Source: an uncultured Polaromonas sp.
Lineage (GTDB): Bacteria > Pseudomonadota > Gammaproteobacteria > Burkholderiales > Burkholderiaceae
Assembly (NCBI GenBank): GCA_946479075.1
Contig: CAMLDT010000108.1
Span: 1 to 11,655 of the forward strand
Length of the DNA stretch: 11,655 nt
Direction: 5' to 3'
In this document: piece after piece, positions 1 through 7,805 of the stretch
Layout: each line of letters starts with the position of its first letter
Position numbering within the stretch: the stretch's first letter is position 1
Program-made: the position numbers and the translations under genes
Notes under the pieces: model-generated
Seen by the model: only the letters and a program-made list of their open reading frames with translations
What the model was told of the DNA's origin: nothing
Database searches by the model: none

Positions 1-5
1 AAAAA

Positions 6-788
6 CTAGCTGAGGTACTTGTCGCGCAGGGCCTGCGTGGCACCGCGGAACACGCCGAGGTCGCTGCCGACGCCGACAAAAGTCGCGCCCATGTCCATGT
101 AACGGCGTGCGTCGGCTTCGACCGGCGCCAGGATGCCGACCGGTTTGCCGTGGGCTTTGGCCGCGGCAAAAATCTCCACCATGGCGGCCTGCACTTCCGG
201 ATGGCCGGCATTTCCGAGGTGTCCGAAACCGGCGGCCAGGTCGGACGGACCGACGAAGATGCAGTCCACGCCGTCGATGGCAGCGATGGCGCCCGCTGCA
301 GCGGCGCCGGCACGGCTTTCAATCTGCACCATCACGCAGATGTGGTCGTTGATGGACTTGAGGTAGTCGGGCACGGTGCCGTATTTGTTGCTGCGCTGGG
401 ACACCGACACGCCGCGAATGCCCTGCGGCGGGTAACGCGTGGCCGACACGGCGCTGGCGGCCTGCTCGGCGGTTTCCACAAACGGAATCAGGAAGTTGTA
501 GAAGCCGGCGTCGAGCAGGCGCTTGAGCTCGACGGAATTGTTGGACGTGGGGCGCACCACCGGCGCGCTGCGGCTGTCTTTGAGTGCCATCAGCTGGGGG
601 ATGTAGGTCGCCATGTCGTTGGGCGAATGTTCGCCGTCGAGCAGGATCCAGTCGAAGCCGGCCACACCCAGCACCTCGGTGGTGATGGCGTTGGACAGCG
701 AAGACCAGCAGCCGATCAGTTTTTTGCCGGCCAGCAGGTCGCGCTTGAAACTGTTGGGAAAGGATTGGTACGGCGTGTGTTGTGTCAT
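6..788 (-). CDS. garL: 5-keto-4-deoxy-D-glucarate aldolase (HpcH/HpaI class II aldolase)
   Basis: This 260-residue protein closely resembles E. coli GarL along its whole length. It should split 5-keto-4-deoxy-D-glucarate into pyruvate and tartronate semialdehyde in the cytoplasm, the last step of the aldarate route encoded here. Family catalytic positions are all visible: His54 in DGEHSPND, Arg79 in APVVRP, Asp93 in LLDAG, and the metal ligands Glu157 (QIES) and Asp183 (GPSDLAA). The signature runs [10 protein letters not shown] (119-128) and [13 protein letters not shown] (218-230) are also present. The ATG start gives the usual family length, and a purine run (AGAGAG) lies roughly 12 bases upstream. 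It is the last complete minus-strand gene in the window, 37 bp after the Bug receptor gene and probably in the same transcript. A related 2,4-dihydroxyhept-2-ene-dioate aldolase (HpaI) is less likely given the GarL-like stretches and the neighbours. Confidence 0.93.
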   Translation of the reverse strand: MTQHTPYQSFPNSFKRDLLAGKKLIGCWSSLSNAITTEVLGVAGFDWILLDGEHSPNDMATYIPQLMALKDSRSAPVVRPTSNNSVELKRLLDAGFYNFLIPFVETAEQAASAVSATRYPPQGIRGVSVSQRSNKYGTVPDYLKSINDHICVMVQIESRAGAAAAGAIAAIDGVDCIFVGPSDLAAGFGHLGNAGHPEVQAAMVEIFAAAKAHGKPVGILAPVEADARRYMDMGATFVGVGSDLGVFRGATQALRDKYLS

Positions 789-825
789 GGTGTGTGCTGT
801 TCTCTCTGAAATCTGGATGCGGTTT

Positions 826-1812
826 CTATTCGGCCTTGATGTTGGCGGCCTTGATGACTTTCGCCCACTTCTCCACCTCGGCCTTCTGGTAGGCGAGCAG
901 CTGCGCGGGCGTCATGCTGGACGGCTCCATGCCGAAGCCTTTGAGCCTGGCCTGCACGTCGGGCAGGGCCAGCACCTTCATCACTTCGGCGTGCAGCCGG
1001 TCGATCACGGGCTGCGGCGTATTGGCGGGAACGAACAGGGCCTGCCAGGAGACCATGTCGAAGCCCTTCTGGCCGCTCTCGGCGATGGTCGGCACATTGG
1101 GGAACCCGGGCACACGCTGGCTTCCCGTGATGGCGATGGGGCGCAGCTTGCCGCTCTGGATGTGGGGGCCGACGATCAGGCTGGTGTCGAACATCATGTC
1201 GAGCTGGCCGCCGAGCAGGTCCTGCACAGCGGGGCCGGAACCCTTGTAGGGCGCGTGGGTGAACTTGACGCCCGACTGGCTGGCCAGCAGCTCCAGCGCC
1301 ATGTGCGGCGAGGTGCCGATGCCCGGCGAGCCGGAGCTCAGGCCACCGTTTTTTGCACGGCTGGCCTTGAGCACGTCGTCCAGCGTGCGGATCGGGCTGC
1401 TGGCGGGCACCACCAGCAGCAGCGGGCTCACGCCCAGCATCGCGATCGGGGCGAATGATTTGACCGGGTCGTAACCGATGTTGGTGGTGTAGAGGCTGAC
1501 GTTGATCGAATGCGAGCTGATGGTGCCGCCCAGCAGCGTGTAGCCGTCGGCCGGGGCGCGTGAAGCGATGGCCGAACCCACGCTGCCGCCCGCACCACCC
1601 TTGTTGTCGATCACCACCGGCGTGCCCAGCGCATTGGACAGTGGCGGCGCGATCAGGCGCGCGATGGTGTCGGTGTTGCCGCCGGGCGGAAAAGGCACGA
1701 CGTAGGTGATGGCCTTGCCCGTGGGCCAGGCGGCTTGCGCCCAGGCGGAGAGGGTTCCCACGCCGCTGGTGACGGCGGCAATGGCGGTGTGAATCAGGGT
1801 ACGGCGTTGCAT
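826..1812 (-). CDS. Bug-family (TctC-like) periplasmic solute receptor
   Basis: This 328-residue protein is a tripartite tricarboxylate transporter receptor of the Bug family. Such receptors bind small carboxylates in the periplasm. It has a signal peptide with RR at residues 3-4, a hydrophobic core to about residue 24 and an AWA-Q cleavage site near 25/26. Family motifs follow: [10 protein letters not shown] (ligand loop), [30 protein letters not shown], and NVPTIAES. The start is well supported: AAAGGAG lies 8 bases before the ATG. It sits between garD and garL with gaps of 37 bp on both sides, so it is probably co-transcribed with the aldarate enzymes. An aldarate or uronate ligand is inferred from that context only. 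No TctA/TctB membrane partners are visible. It is a close paralogue of the truncated Bug gene at the right edge. Confidence 0.93.
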   Translation of the reverse strand: MQRRTLIHTAIAAVTSGVGTLSAWAQAAWPTGKAITYVVPFPPGGNTDTIARLIAPPLSNALGTPVVIDNKGGAGGSVGSAIASRAPADGYTLLGGTISSHSINVSLYTTNIGYDPVKSFAPIAMLGVSPLLLVVPASSPIRTLDDVLKASRAKNGGLSSGSPGIGTSPHMALELLASQSGVKFTHAPYKGSGPAVQDLLGGQLDMMFDTSLIVGPHIQSGKLRPIAITGSQRVPGFPNVPTIAESGQKGFDMVSWQALFVPANTPQPVIDRLHAEVMKVLALPDVQARLKGFGMEPSSMTPAQLLAYQKAEVEKWAKVIKAANIKAE

Positions 1813-1849
1813 GGTGATGTCTCCTTTGTGTGTATTCAGGGGGTCAAGA

Positions 1850-3460
1850 TCAGGTCACGGGGGCCGGGTTGAACAGCACCAGCGCGTTGTGCAGCTTCCA
1901 GTGCTCGGCCCAGGTTTTTTTGCGGCCGCTGGCGACTTCGAGCATCAGGTGGAACATCTCCCAGCCCACGTCTTCAATGCTGGCCTCGCCGTCGGCGATG
2001 CGGCCGGCGTTGATGTCCATCAGGTCGTGCCAGCGCCGGGCCAGGTCACTGCGTGTGGCGACCTTGATCACCGGGCATTCAGCCAGGCCATAAGGCGTGC
2101 CGCGGCCGGTGGTGAAGACATGCAGGTTCATGCCGGCAGCCAGCTGCAGGGTGCCGCAGATGAAATCACTGGCCGGGGTGGCGGTGTAAGTCAGGCCTTT
2201 TTGCCTGAGCTTTTCGCCGGGCGCGAGCACACCGCTGATGGGCGCGCTGCCGGACTTGACGATGGAGCCCATGGCTTTTTCGACGATGTTGGACAGCCCG
2301 CCCTTTTTGTTGCCGGGCGTGGTGTTGGCGCTGCGGTCCACCTGGCCTTTTTGCAGGTAGGCGTCGTACCAGGCCATCTCGCGGATCATGGCTTGTGCCA
2401 CTTCGGGGGTTGCCGCACGCGAGGTCAGCTGGTCGATGCCGTCGCGCACCTCGGTGGTTTCGGAAAACATCACGCTGGCACCGGCGCGCACCAGCAGGTC
2501 GGTGCAAAAGCCGACCGCGGGGTTGGCGGTGACGCCGGAAAACGCATCGCTGCCCCCGCACTGCACGCCGACCACCAGCTCGCTGGCGGGCACGGTCTCG
2601 CGGCGGCGGGCGTCGAGCTTTTCCAGGTGCAGCACGGCGGCCTGCATGATGGAATCAATCATGGACATGAAGCCGACATGGTTCTCGGACTGAAGGCACA
2701 CCACATCGAGCGGTGCGTTGGCCATGACGCCTTGTGTCATTCCCATTTTTTCGCCGACATCGGCCACGCTGCGTTCATCCACGATCTGGATGGTGCCGGG
2801 CGGCATCAGGCGTTCGGGCTGCAGCTTTTCGCAACCGAGGCTGACCACCATCACCTCGCCGCCAAAGTTGGGGTTCAGGCTGATGTTGCGCAGCGTGCGT
2901 ATGGGAATGATGGCGTCGGGTGCATCGATGGCGACGCCGCAGCCGTAGCTATGTTCCAGCCCCACCACGTCATCGACGTTGGGAAACTTCGGCAGCAACT
3001 CGGCCTTGATGCGCTTGACGGCAAAGTCCACCACGCCGGCCACACACTGCACGGTGGTCGTGATGGCCAGAATGTTGCGGGTGCCGACCGAACCGTCGGC
3101 GTTGCGGTAACCCTCGAAGGTGTAACCCTCCAGCGGCGCCTCCACCTTCGGCTTGACGGTGGCGATGGGCAGGCCTTCGAGGCCGCGTGCAGCGGGCATC
3201 TCCAGCAGGCGTTCATGCACCCAACTGCCGGCGGGAATGTCTTTCAGTGCGTAACCGATGGGCACGTTGTAACGCAGCACCGCCGTGCCTTTGGGCAAAT
3301 CCACCAGCGCGACCTTGTGGCCCTGGGGCACACGGTCCACCAGCACCAGTCCGCTGGCAAACACGGCGCCCGGCGGCAGGCCGCCGTCGTTGGCGACGAT
3401 GGCCACGTTGTCCGCCTCATGCATGCGGATGGAGATCGGTGGACGTGTTTCAGCGCTCAT
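1850..3460 (-). CDS. garD: Galactarate dehydratase (UxaA/GarD family)
   Basis: This 536-residue protein reads as a full-length GarD. It dehydrates galactarate (meso-galactarate) to 5-keto-4-deoxyglucarate in an iron-dependent reaction in the cytoplasm. The N-terminal SAF-like part (about 15-85, with VPQGHKVAL at 44-52) is followed by the catalytic part with [19 protein letters not shown] (111-129), SYGCGVAI (171-178), [11 protein letters not shown] (208-218), [17 protein letters not shown] (301-317), GNKKGGLSN (383-391) and [10 protein letters not shown] (450-459). The C-terminus NPAPVT matches the E. coli enzyme as I remember it. The ATG shares one base with the lactonase stop codon (TGATG), so the two are probably translationally coupled; no strong ribosome site is seen. 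It is slightly longer than the roughly 523-residue E. coli GarD because of extra residues around 218-260. Altronate dehydratase UxaA is the main alternative but fits less well. Confidence 0.93.
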   Translation of the reverse strand: MSAETRPPISIRMHEADNVAIVANDGGLPPGAVFASGLVLVDRVPQGHKVALVDLPKGTAVLRYNVPIGYALKDIPAGSWVHERLLEMPAARGLEGLPIATVKPKVEAPLEGYTFEGYRNADGSVGTRNILAITTTVQCVAGVVDFAVKRIKAELLPKFPNVDDVVGLEHSYGCGVAIDAPDAIIPIRTLRNISLNPNFGGEVMVVSLGCEKLQPERLMPPGTIQIVDERSVADVGEKMGMTQGVMANAPLDVVCLQSENHVGFMSMIDSIMQAAVLHLEKLDARRRETVPASELVVGVQCGGSDAFSGVTANPAVGFCTDLLVRAGASVMFSETTEVRDGIDQLTSRAATPEVAQAMIREMAWYDAYLQKGQVDRSANTTPGNKKGGLSNIVEKAMGSIVKSGSAPISGVLAPGEKLRQKGLTYTATPASDFICGTLQLAAGMNLHVFTTGRGTPYGLAECPVIKVATRSDLARRWHDLMDINAGRIADGEASIEDVGWEMFHLMLEVASGRKKTWAEHWKLHNALVLFNPAPVT

Positions 3461-4500
3461 CAGAAATCAACAATTTCAACCCAGTTCGGGTTCTTGCCGG
3501 CCGGCTGGCTCTGGCCCGCACCGGGCAGGCCGGTGGCGCTGTCGATGGGGTGCAGCGAGACAGCGTGCGAGTCCTGCCCCGCGGCGATGAGAAAGCGTCC
3601 CGTCGAATCGACGGCAAAACTGCGCGGCGTTTTTTCGGTCGCGGTGTGGCCCACCACCTGAAGGCGCCCGGAAGCGGCATCGATCTTGAAGGTGGTCAGC
3701 GTGCTGGAGGTGCGCTCGGAACCGTAGAGGTAGCGGCCGTCGGCCGAGATCTGCAGGTCGGCTGCCCAGACCTTGCCGGTAAAACCCGGCGGCACCACGG
3801 TGCTGCGCTGGACGTGATCCAGCGCGCCCCTGGCTGCGTCATAACTGAAAACGTCCACACCGCCGTCGAGTTCGTTGATCAGGTAGAGATGCGTTTGCGC
3901 CTTGTCCCACAGGAAATGACGCGGCCCGGTTTTGGCCGGCGACACATTGACCAACGGTGGATCATTGGGGCTCAGCATGCCGGTTGCCGCATCGAACTTC
4001 CAGCTGGAGAGGTTGTCGCCGCCCAGGCTGGTGGCAAACACATAACGCCCCGAGGCATCGGCGTGGATGGCATGCGCATGGGGCGCGGTGCGGATCAGCT
4101 GCTGGACCGGCCCGACCACACCGTCGTCGCCCACACCGTTGACGGTGATCTTGTTGCCGCCATAAGAAGCTGCAAACAACCATTTGCCCGTGGGGTCGAG
4201 GTCAATGTTTGCCATGCTGTCGGCCAGGGCTGACTCGCCCAGCTTGCTGAGCCCGCCGGTGGCGCCGTCGATGGCGAAAGTGGTGACGCGAAACGGCTGG
4301 GAGCGGCTGGCCACGTACAGAAACTTTTTGTCGCGGCTGACCACCATGGGCATCGCGACACCACCGACCGGCACCGTGGCCACCGGTTTGAGCTGGCCCG
4401 CAGCGCGGTCGAGCTGGAACACCGAGATGTCCTGGCTGTCCGCATTGGAGACATAGACCCAGCTTGCGGCCTGGGGCAACGTGCCGGTAGCGGCGCTCAT
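3460..4500 (-). CDS. uxuL: Seven-bladed beta-propeller lactonase (PF10282/YbhE-like), likely aldarolactonase
   Basis: This protein (346 residues from the ATG) belongs to the 6-phosphogluconolactonase-like beta-propeller family. Repeated blade motifs are clear: [11 protein letters not shown] (57-67), GPRHFLWDK (192-200), [13 protein letters not shown] (206-218), [20 protein letters not shown] (245-264) and [17 protein letters not shown] (301-317). Between a dehydrogenase that makes aldarolactones and dehydratases that use open aldarates, its likely job is hydrolysis of galactaro- or glucaro-lactone. From memory, a COG2706 lactonase in hexuronate clusters has been called UxuL; I use that symbol on family and context only. 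The start is uncertain. I chose the ATG preceded by a G-rich GGGGA run. The frame stays open upstream to a TTG at 4539 that adds a hydrophobic, signal-like stretch, and an ATG in another frame lies at 4568. Its stop overlaps garD by one base. Confidence 0.8.
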   Translation of the reverse strand: MSAATGTLPQAASWVYVSNADSQDISVFQLDRAAGQLKPVATVPVGGVAMPMVVSRDKKFLYVASRSQPFRVTTFAIDGATGGLSKLGESALADSMANIDLDPTGKWLFAASYGGNKITVNGVGDDGVVGPVQQLIRTAPHAHAIHADASGRYVFATSLGGDNLSSWKFDAATGMLSPNDPPLVNVSPAKTGPRHFLWDKAQTHLYLINELDGGVDVFSYDAARGALDHVQRSTVVPPGFTGKVWAADLQISADGRYLYGSERTSSTLTTFKIDAASGRLQVVGHTATEKTPRSFAVDSTGRFLIAAGQDSHAVSLHPIDSATGLPGAGQSQPAGKNPNWVEIVDF

Positions 4501-4568
4501 GCCCGTCCCCGCGAGCAGCACAAACGAGCTGCACAGCAAGACAGGAGATGTGGGAAGTCCTTGTTCAT
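4497..4568 (-). other. Out-of-frame ATG leader ahead of the lactonase (possible broken signal peptide)
   Basis: A 23-codon reading frame starts with ATG 40 bp after the gudD stop and encodes MNKDFPHLLSCCAA followed by a Cys/Arg-rich tail. Its TGA overlaps the lactonase ATG as ATGA. Its first codons end mostly in G or C, whereas the lactonase frame becomes G/C-ending only from the TTG at 4539 onward. Adding one base near 4539-4541 would join MNKDFPHLLS to LLCSSFVLLAG, a plausible signal peptide with a charged start and hydrophobic core. This could be a real one-base loss, a sequencing error, or a translationally coupled leader. No convincing ribosome site is seen before the ATG. Confidence 0.4.
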
Positions 4569-4608
4569 GGGTAGAGGGGTCTGTCGCCAGGTTCCGTTCG
4601 GGTGCCGT

Positions 4609-5907
4609 TCAATAGCGGGGTTGCGCCCCGGTGAAGGCGGGGTCGTATTTGCGCATCTGACCGAGGTCGTCCCGGTTGCGAATGCCGCAGTGCAGGTAGT
4701 TCTCGTGCAGCCGTGCCAGCGCCGTGCGATCCAGCGTCACGCCCAGGCCAGGACCGGTCGGCACACGCAGGCTGCCGTCCTCGAAACGCAGGCGCCCGCC
4801 CTCCACCACCTCCTCGTCCTGCCAGGGATAGTGGGTGTCGCAGGCGTAAGTCAGCAGTGGCAGGCTGGCGCACAGGTGGGTCATGGCGACCAGGCTGATG
4901 CCCAGGTGGGAATTGCTGTGCATCGACAGGCCCAGGTCAAAGGTGCTGCAAAGCCGTGACAGTTGCTGTGTGGCACGCAAGCCGCCCCAGTAGTGATGGT
5001 CGCTCAGCACGATCTTGACCGGACGCCCCATGTCCGCGTTGCGGCGGAACTCGGCGAAATCGGTGACCACCATGTTGGTGGCCAGGGGTACGTCGCATTC
5101 ACGCGCGACCGCGGCCATGCCTTCCAGGCCAGGCGCAGGGTCCTCGTAATACTCCAGCACGCCGCGCAGTTGTTCGACGACCTGCAGGCTGGTGGCCACG
5201 CTCCAGTTGGCATTGGGGTCGATGCGCAGCGGCATGCCCGGGAAAGCCTTCGCGAGCGCGAGCAGGCCCTCGGCCTCTTGCGTGGGCTGCAGTGCACCGG
5301 CCTTGAGCTTGATGCTCTGGAAGCCGTACTCTGCAATCATTTTCTGCGCCTGCGCCACCAGTTGTTGCGGTGTGAGGGCCTCGCCCCAGCCGTCGGACGG
5401 ATAACCGGAAGAACGGGGCGTGTCGATGTGTTCGGCGTACTTGTAAAACAGGTAGGCCGAAAACGGCACCCGGTCGCGCACCGCACCGCCCAGCAGGTCC
5501 ACGATGGGCGCACCGGCCACCTGCCCCTGCAAGTCCAGCATCGCCACCTCGAAGGCACTGACGACCTTGGCCACAGTCTTGGACACGTGGGTGCCGGGTG
5601 CCAGAGACACCTGCTGGCCGAGGAACTCTGAGGCCGTCTGCACGGGCGGTGAAACCTGCGCAGCGACACGTGTTTCCATCTCGTTCAGCGCCCAGGGCGA
5701 CAGGCCAACCAGCAAGGGCGCCACCCTGGCCAGCGCTTCCAGCATCGGCAAGTCGCCATAGCTTTCATTGATGCCCACGCGGCCGCAGTCGGTTTCCAGT
5801 TCGATGATGGAACGCAGGGCCCAGGGCTCGTGAATGCCGGCCGCATTCAGGAGCGGCGGATCACGAAAGGCAATCGGCGTGATGCGGACGGCGGCGATCT
5901 TCAGCAT
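4609..5907 (-). CDS. gudD: Glucarate dehydratase-like enzyme (enolase superfamily)
   Basis: This 432-residue mandelate racemase/enolase-superfamily acid-sugar dehydratase resembles GudD most closely. It should abstract the C5 proton of glucarate and eliminate water to give 5-keto-4-deoxyglucarate. The catalytic set is complete: the KxK motif Lys200/Lys202 (IKLKAG), Mg ligands Asp230 (DPNANW), Glu255 (YYEDP) and Asn278 (ATNMVVTDF), and the Asp303/His330 dyad (LSDHHYWGG and LSMHSNSH). The Asn as third metal ligand and the C-terminal GIRNRDD (408-414) also fit GudD. The E. coli enzyme is about 446 residues. GGAG lies 7 bases before the ATG, and the gene follows dctM by only 13 bp. Exact specificity is not certain: enolase-superfamily galactarate or other aldarate dehydratases share this active-site plan. 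Confidence 0.85.
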   Translation of the reverse strand: MLKIAAVRITPIAFRDPPLLNAAGIHEPWALRSIIELETDCGRVGINESYGDLPMLEALARVAPLLVGLSPWALNEMETRVAAQVSPPVQTASEFLGQQVSLAPGTHVSKTVAKVVSAFEVAMLDLQGQVAGAPIVDLLGGAVRDRVPFSAYLFYKYAEHIDTPRSSGYPSDGWGEALTPQQLVAQAQKMIAEYGFQSIKLKAGALQPTQEAEGLLALAKAFPGMPLRIDPNANWSVATSLQVVEQLRGVLEYYEDPAPGLEGMAAVARECDVPLATNMVVTDFAEFRRNADMGRPVKIVLSDHHYWGGLRATQQLSRLCSTFDLGLSMHSNSHLGISLVAMTHLCASLPLLTYACDTHYPWQDEEVVEGGRLRFEDGSLRVPTGPGLGVTLDRTALARLHENYLHCGIRNRDDLGQMRKYDPAFTGAQPRY

Positions 5908-5920
5908 CGGCGGGCTCCGT

Positions 5921-7204
5921 TCACTTCAGCAACAGGCTGGGCAACCACAGCGACAGCGCGGGCACGTAGGTCACCATGAAAAGCACCAGCAACAGCGCGA
6001 CAAAAAAGGGATACAGGGCCTTGACGACCTGCTCAATCGGCAGTTTGGCCACCGCCGCACCGACAAACAGCACCCCACCGACCGGCGGTGTGATCAGGCC
6101 CATGCCGAGGTTGACCATCATGATCATGCCGAAATGCACAGGATCCACGCCGAGCTGCTTGACCACCGGCAGCAGGATGGGCGTCATGATCAGGATCAGC
6201 GGCGCCATGTCCATCAGCGTGCCCAGGATCAGCAACAACACGTTGATCATCAGGAGCACCACGATCTTGTTGGTCGAGATGCTGGTGAACATGCCGGTGA
6301 TGTGCTGCGGGATCTGCATCAAGGTCATGATGTAGCCAAAGCTCGCAGCGAACGCGATCAGGATCATCACAATCGACAGCGTCTTGACGGTACGGTGAAC
6401 CAGCTTGGGCAACTCGCGCCATTTGTAGTCGCGGTAAATGCACATGGTCACAAAAAATGCCCAGATCACCGCAATGGACGCCGATTCGGTGGCCGTGAAG
6501 ATGCCCGACAGGATGCCGCCCAGGATGATGACCATGGTCATCAGGCCCCACAACGCGTCCGCACAAATTTTCAGCGCTTCGCGCATCGGAATGGCGCGGC
6601 CCTTGGGGAAGTCGCGCTTTTTCGCGATGAACAGGCACATGACGGCCAGCGTCAGCCCCAGCAGCAGGCCAGGCAGCACGCCGGCCAGAAACAGCGCCGC
6701 AATCGACACACCGCCGCCGGCGGCCAGCGAATAGATCACCGCATTGTGGCTGGGCGGAATCAGGATGGCCTGCACCGAACCGCTGACCGTCACGGCCGTG
6801 GCGAAGTCACGCGGGTAGCCCTTTTTTTCCATTTCAGGGATCAGCACAGAACCAATCGAGGCCGTATCGGCCATCGACGAGCCGGAGATGGCACCAAAAA
6901 AGGTGGACGCCAGAATGTTGACCAGCGACAGGCCACCACGCACAAAGCCCACCAGCACGCTGGCAAAGGCCACCAGCCGGCGGGACATGCCGCCCTCGGC
7001 CATGATGGCGCCAGCCAGTACAAAAAACGGGATGGCCAGCAGCGAAAACTTGTTGACCCCACTGGCGATGGCAATCATCACCGCATCCAGCGGAATGTCT
7101 ATCCACCAGGCGCCGATCAATGCTGAAAGACCCAGCGCATAAGCGACCGGCAGCCCCAACACCATGAGGAGGAGAAAAGACCCCAGCAGAACGAAGGTAT
7201 CCAT
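5921..7204 (-). CDS. dctM: TRAP transporter large permease DctM
   Basis: This 427-residue integral membrane protein has the usual DctM length and is hydrophobic almost throughout, consistent with about 12 membrane segments. It forms the ion-coupled translocation subunit of the TRAP transporter in the inner membrane. Family signatures are clear: SLLAIPFFVLAGAIM (54-68), NILASTFFGAISGSSMADTA (96-115), IPPSHNAVIY (149-158), GIFTATESASIAV (234-246) and GLITPPVGGVLFV (369-381). The ATG overlaps the DctQ stop codon by one base (TGATG), which suggests coupled translation of the two membrane subunits. The location inside a uronate operon implies a hexuronate substrate, although specificity is set by DctP. 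Confidence 0.96.
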   Translation of the reverse strand: MDTFVLLGSFLLLMVLGLPVAYALGLSALIGAWWIDIPLDAVMIAIASGVNKFSLLAIPFFVLAGAIMAEGGMSRRLVAFASVLVGFVRGGLSLVNILASTFFGAISGSSMADTASIGSVLIPEMEKKGYPRDFATAVTVSGSVQAILIPPSHNAVIYSLAAGGGVSIAALFLAGVLPGLLLGLTLAVMCLFIAKKRDFPKGRAIPMREALKICADALWGLMTMVIILGGILSGIFTATESASIAVIWAFFVTMCIYRDYKWRELPKLVHRTVKTLSIVMILIAFAASFGYIMTLMQIPQHITGMFTSISTNKIVVLLMINVLLLILGTLMDMAPLILIMTPILLPVVKQLGVDPVHFGMIMMVNLGMGLITPPVGGVLFVGAAVAKLPIEQVVKALYPFFVALLLVLFMVTYVPALSLWLPSLLLK

Positions 7205-7731
7205 CAGAGGGCCTCGCCTTCAATTTTTTCGTGGTCGTAGGTGACGACTTCGCGGTCGCCCTGATGCCCCAGCGCCATGCGCTCAAGCACAAAGATCAGC
7301 GTGAGGGCACCGCCCAGCGGCACCGGCAGGTAGGTGGCCCCCACCGGCATCCACGGGATTTCGCCGATGTTCTGGCCCCAGGTTTCCATACACAGCTTGG
7401 CGCCGTAATAAGCCATGAAGACAGACACCACAGCCATCAGAATGTCCATCACCCAGGCGACCGCGCCGCGCAAGCCGGACGGCAGGCGGTCGGTGACCAT
7501 GGCGACAGCAATGTGTGCGTTGGCCCGGTAGCCGGCAGCAGCGCCAAAAAAGGTGAACACCACCATCAGCAAAATCGAGATGGGTTCAGGCCACTGCGAA
7601 CCGGTGCCCAGCACGTAACGCGTGAAGATGCCCCACGGGATGATCAGCGACATGACAAAGATGGAAAAGCCCGAGATCCAGATGCACGCGAGGTACAGCC
7701 AGTCGTTAAAGCGCAGGGTGTGGTTTTTCAT
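7204..7731 (-). CDS. dctQ: TRAP transporter small permease DctQ
   Basis: This 175-residue protein has four predicted membrane segments (about 12-32, 51-68, 88-110 and 134-152). It carries the typical DctQ stretch from WPEPISILLMVVFTFFG (47-63) to YRANAHIAVAMV (68-79). It is the small inner-membrane subunit that works with DctM and the DctP receptor. The ATG is the only reasonable start, but no strong ribosome site is seen in front of it. The 74-bp gap from dctP is mostly a perfect hairpin, described separately. Its stop overlaps the dctM start. Confidence 0.94.
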   Translation of the reverse strand: MKNHTLRFNDWLYLACIWISGFSIFVMSLIIPWGIFTRYVLGTGSQWPEPISILLMVVFTFFGAAAGYRANAHIAVAMVTDRLPSGLRGAVAWVMDILMAVVSVFMAYYGAKLCMETWGQNIGEIPWMPVGATYLPVPLGGALTLIFVLERMALGHQGDREVVTYDHEKIEGEAL

Positions 7732-7759
7732 GGTGTTTTCGCGGTACAGCAGGAAGGAT

Positions 7760-7787
7760 CAGGCGCGCTGCGAGCGCAGCGCGCCTG
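7760..7787 (-). repeat. Perfect 13-bp stem-loop between dctP and dctQ
   Basis: The gap holds an exact inverted repeat, CAGGCGCGCTGCG and CGCAGCGCGCCTG, separated by two bases. In RNA the innermost pair would open to give a 12-bp GC-only-to-GC-rich stem with a four-base loop. No T-run follows on the minus strand, so it is not a normal intrinsic terminator. It starts 18 bp after the dctP stop. By analogy with malE-malF and similar operons, it could protect the 3' end of the receptor message or partly stop transcription, giving more DctP than permease; that role is inferred. Confidence 0.75.
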
Positions 7788-7805
7788 GACCCGGGAGCGA
7801 TGCGC

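Noticed and set aside
613..1458. Plus-strand open frame of 281 codons across garL and the Bug gene
   Set aside because: It is antisense to two well-supported genes and their spacer, with a low-complexity His/Gly/Arg-rich product.
1811..3661. Plus-strand open frame of 616 codons opposite garD
   Set aside because: It lies antisense to a clear full-length GarD. Its translation is rich in His, Gly, Ala and Asp with no recognisable motif, as expected from the complement of G/C-ending codons.
3187..4233. 348-codon plus-strand frame opposite garD and the lactonase
   Set aside because: It is antisense to two overlapping, well-recognised genes; the translation is Arg/Gly/Pro-rich with no family resemblance.
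5834..7126. Plus-strand open frame of 430 codons opposite dctM
   Set aside because: It is the complement of a membrane protein gene, giving a His/Gln/Arg/Asp-rich product with no domain; it has no independent start signals.
7760..7787. Reading the dctP-dctQ hairpin as an intrinsic terminator that ends the operon
   Set aside because: There is no T-run on the minus strand, and DctQ and DctM are needed with DctP. A stabiliser or partial attenuator fits better.
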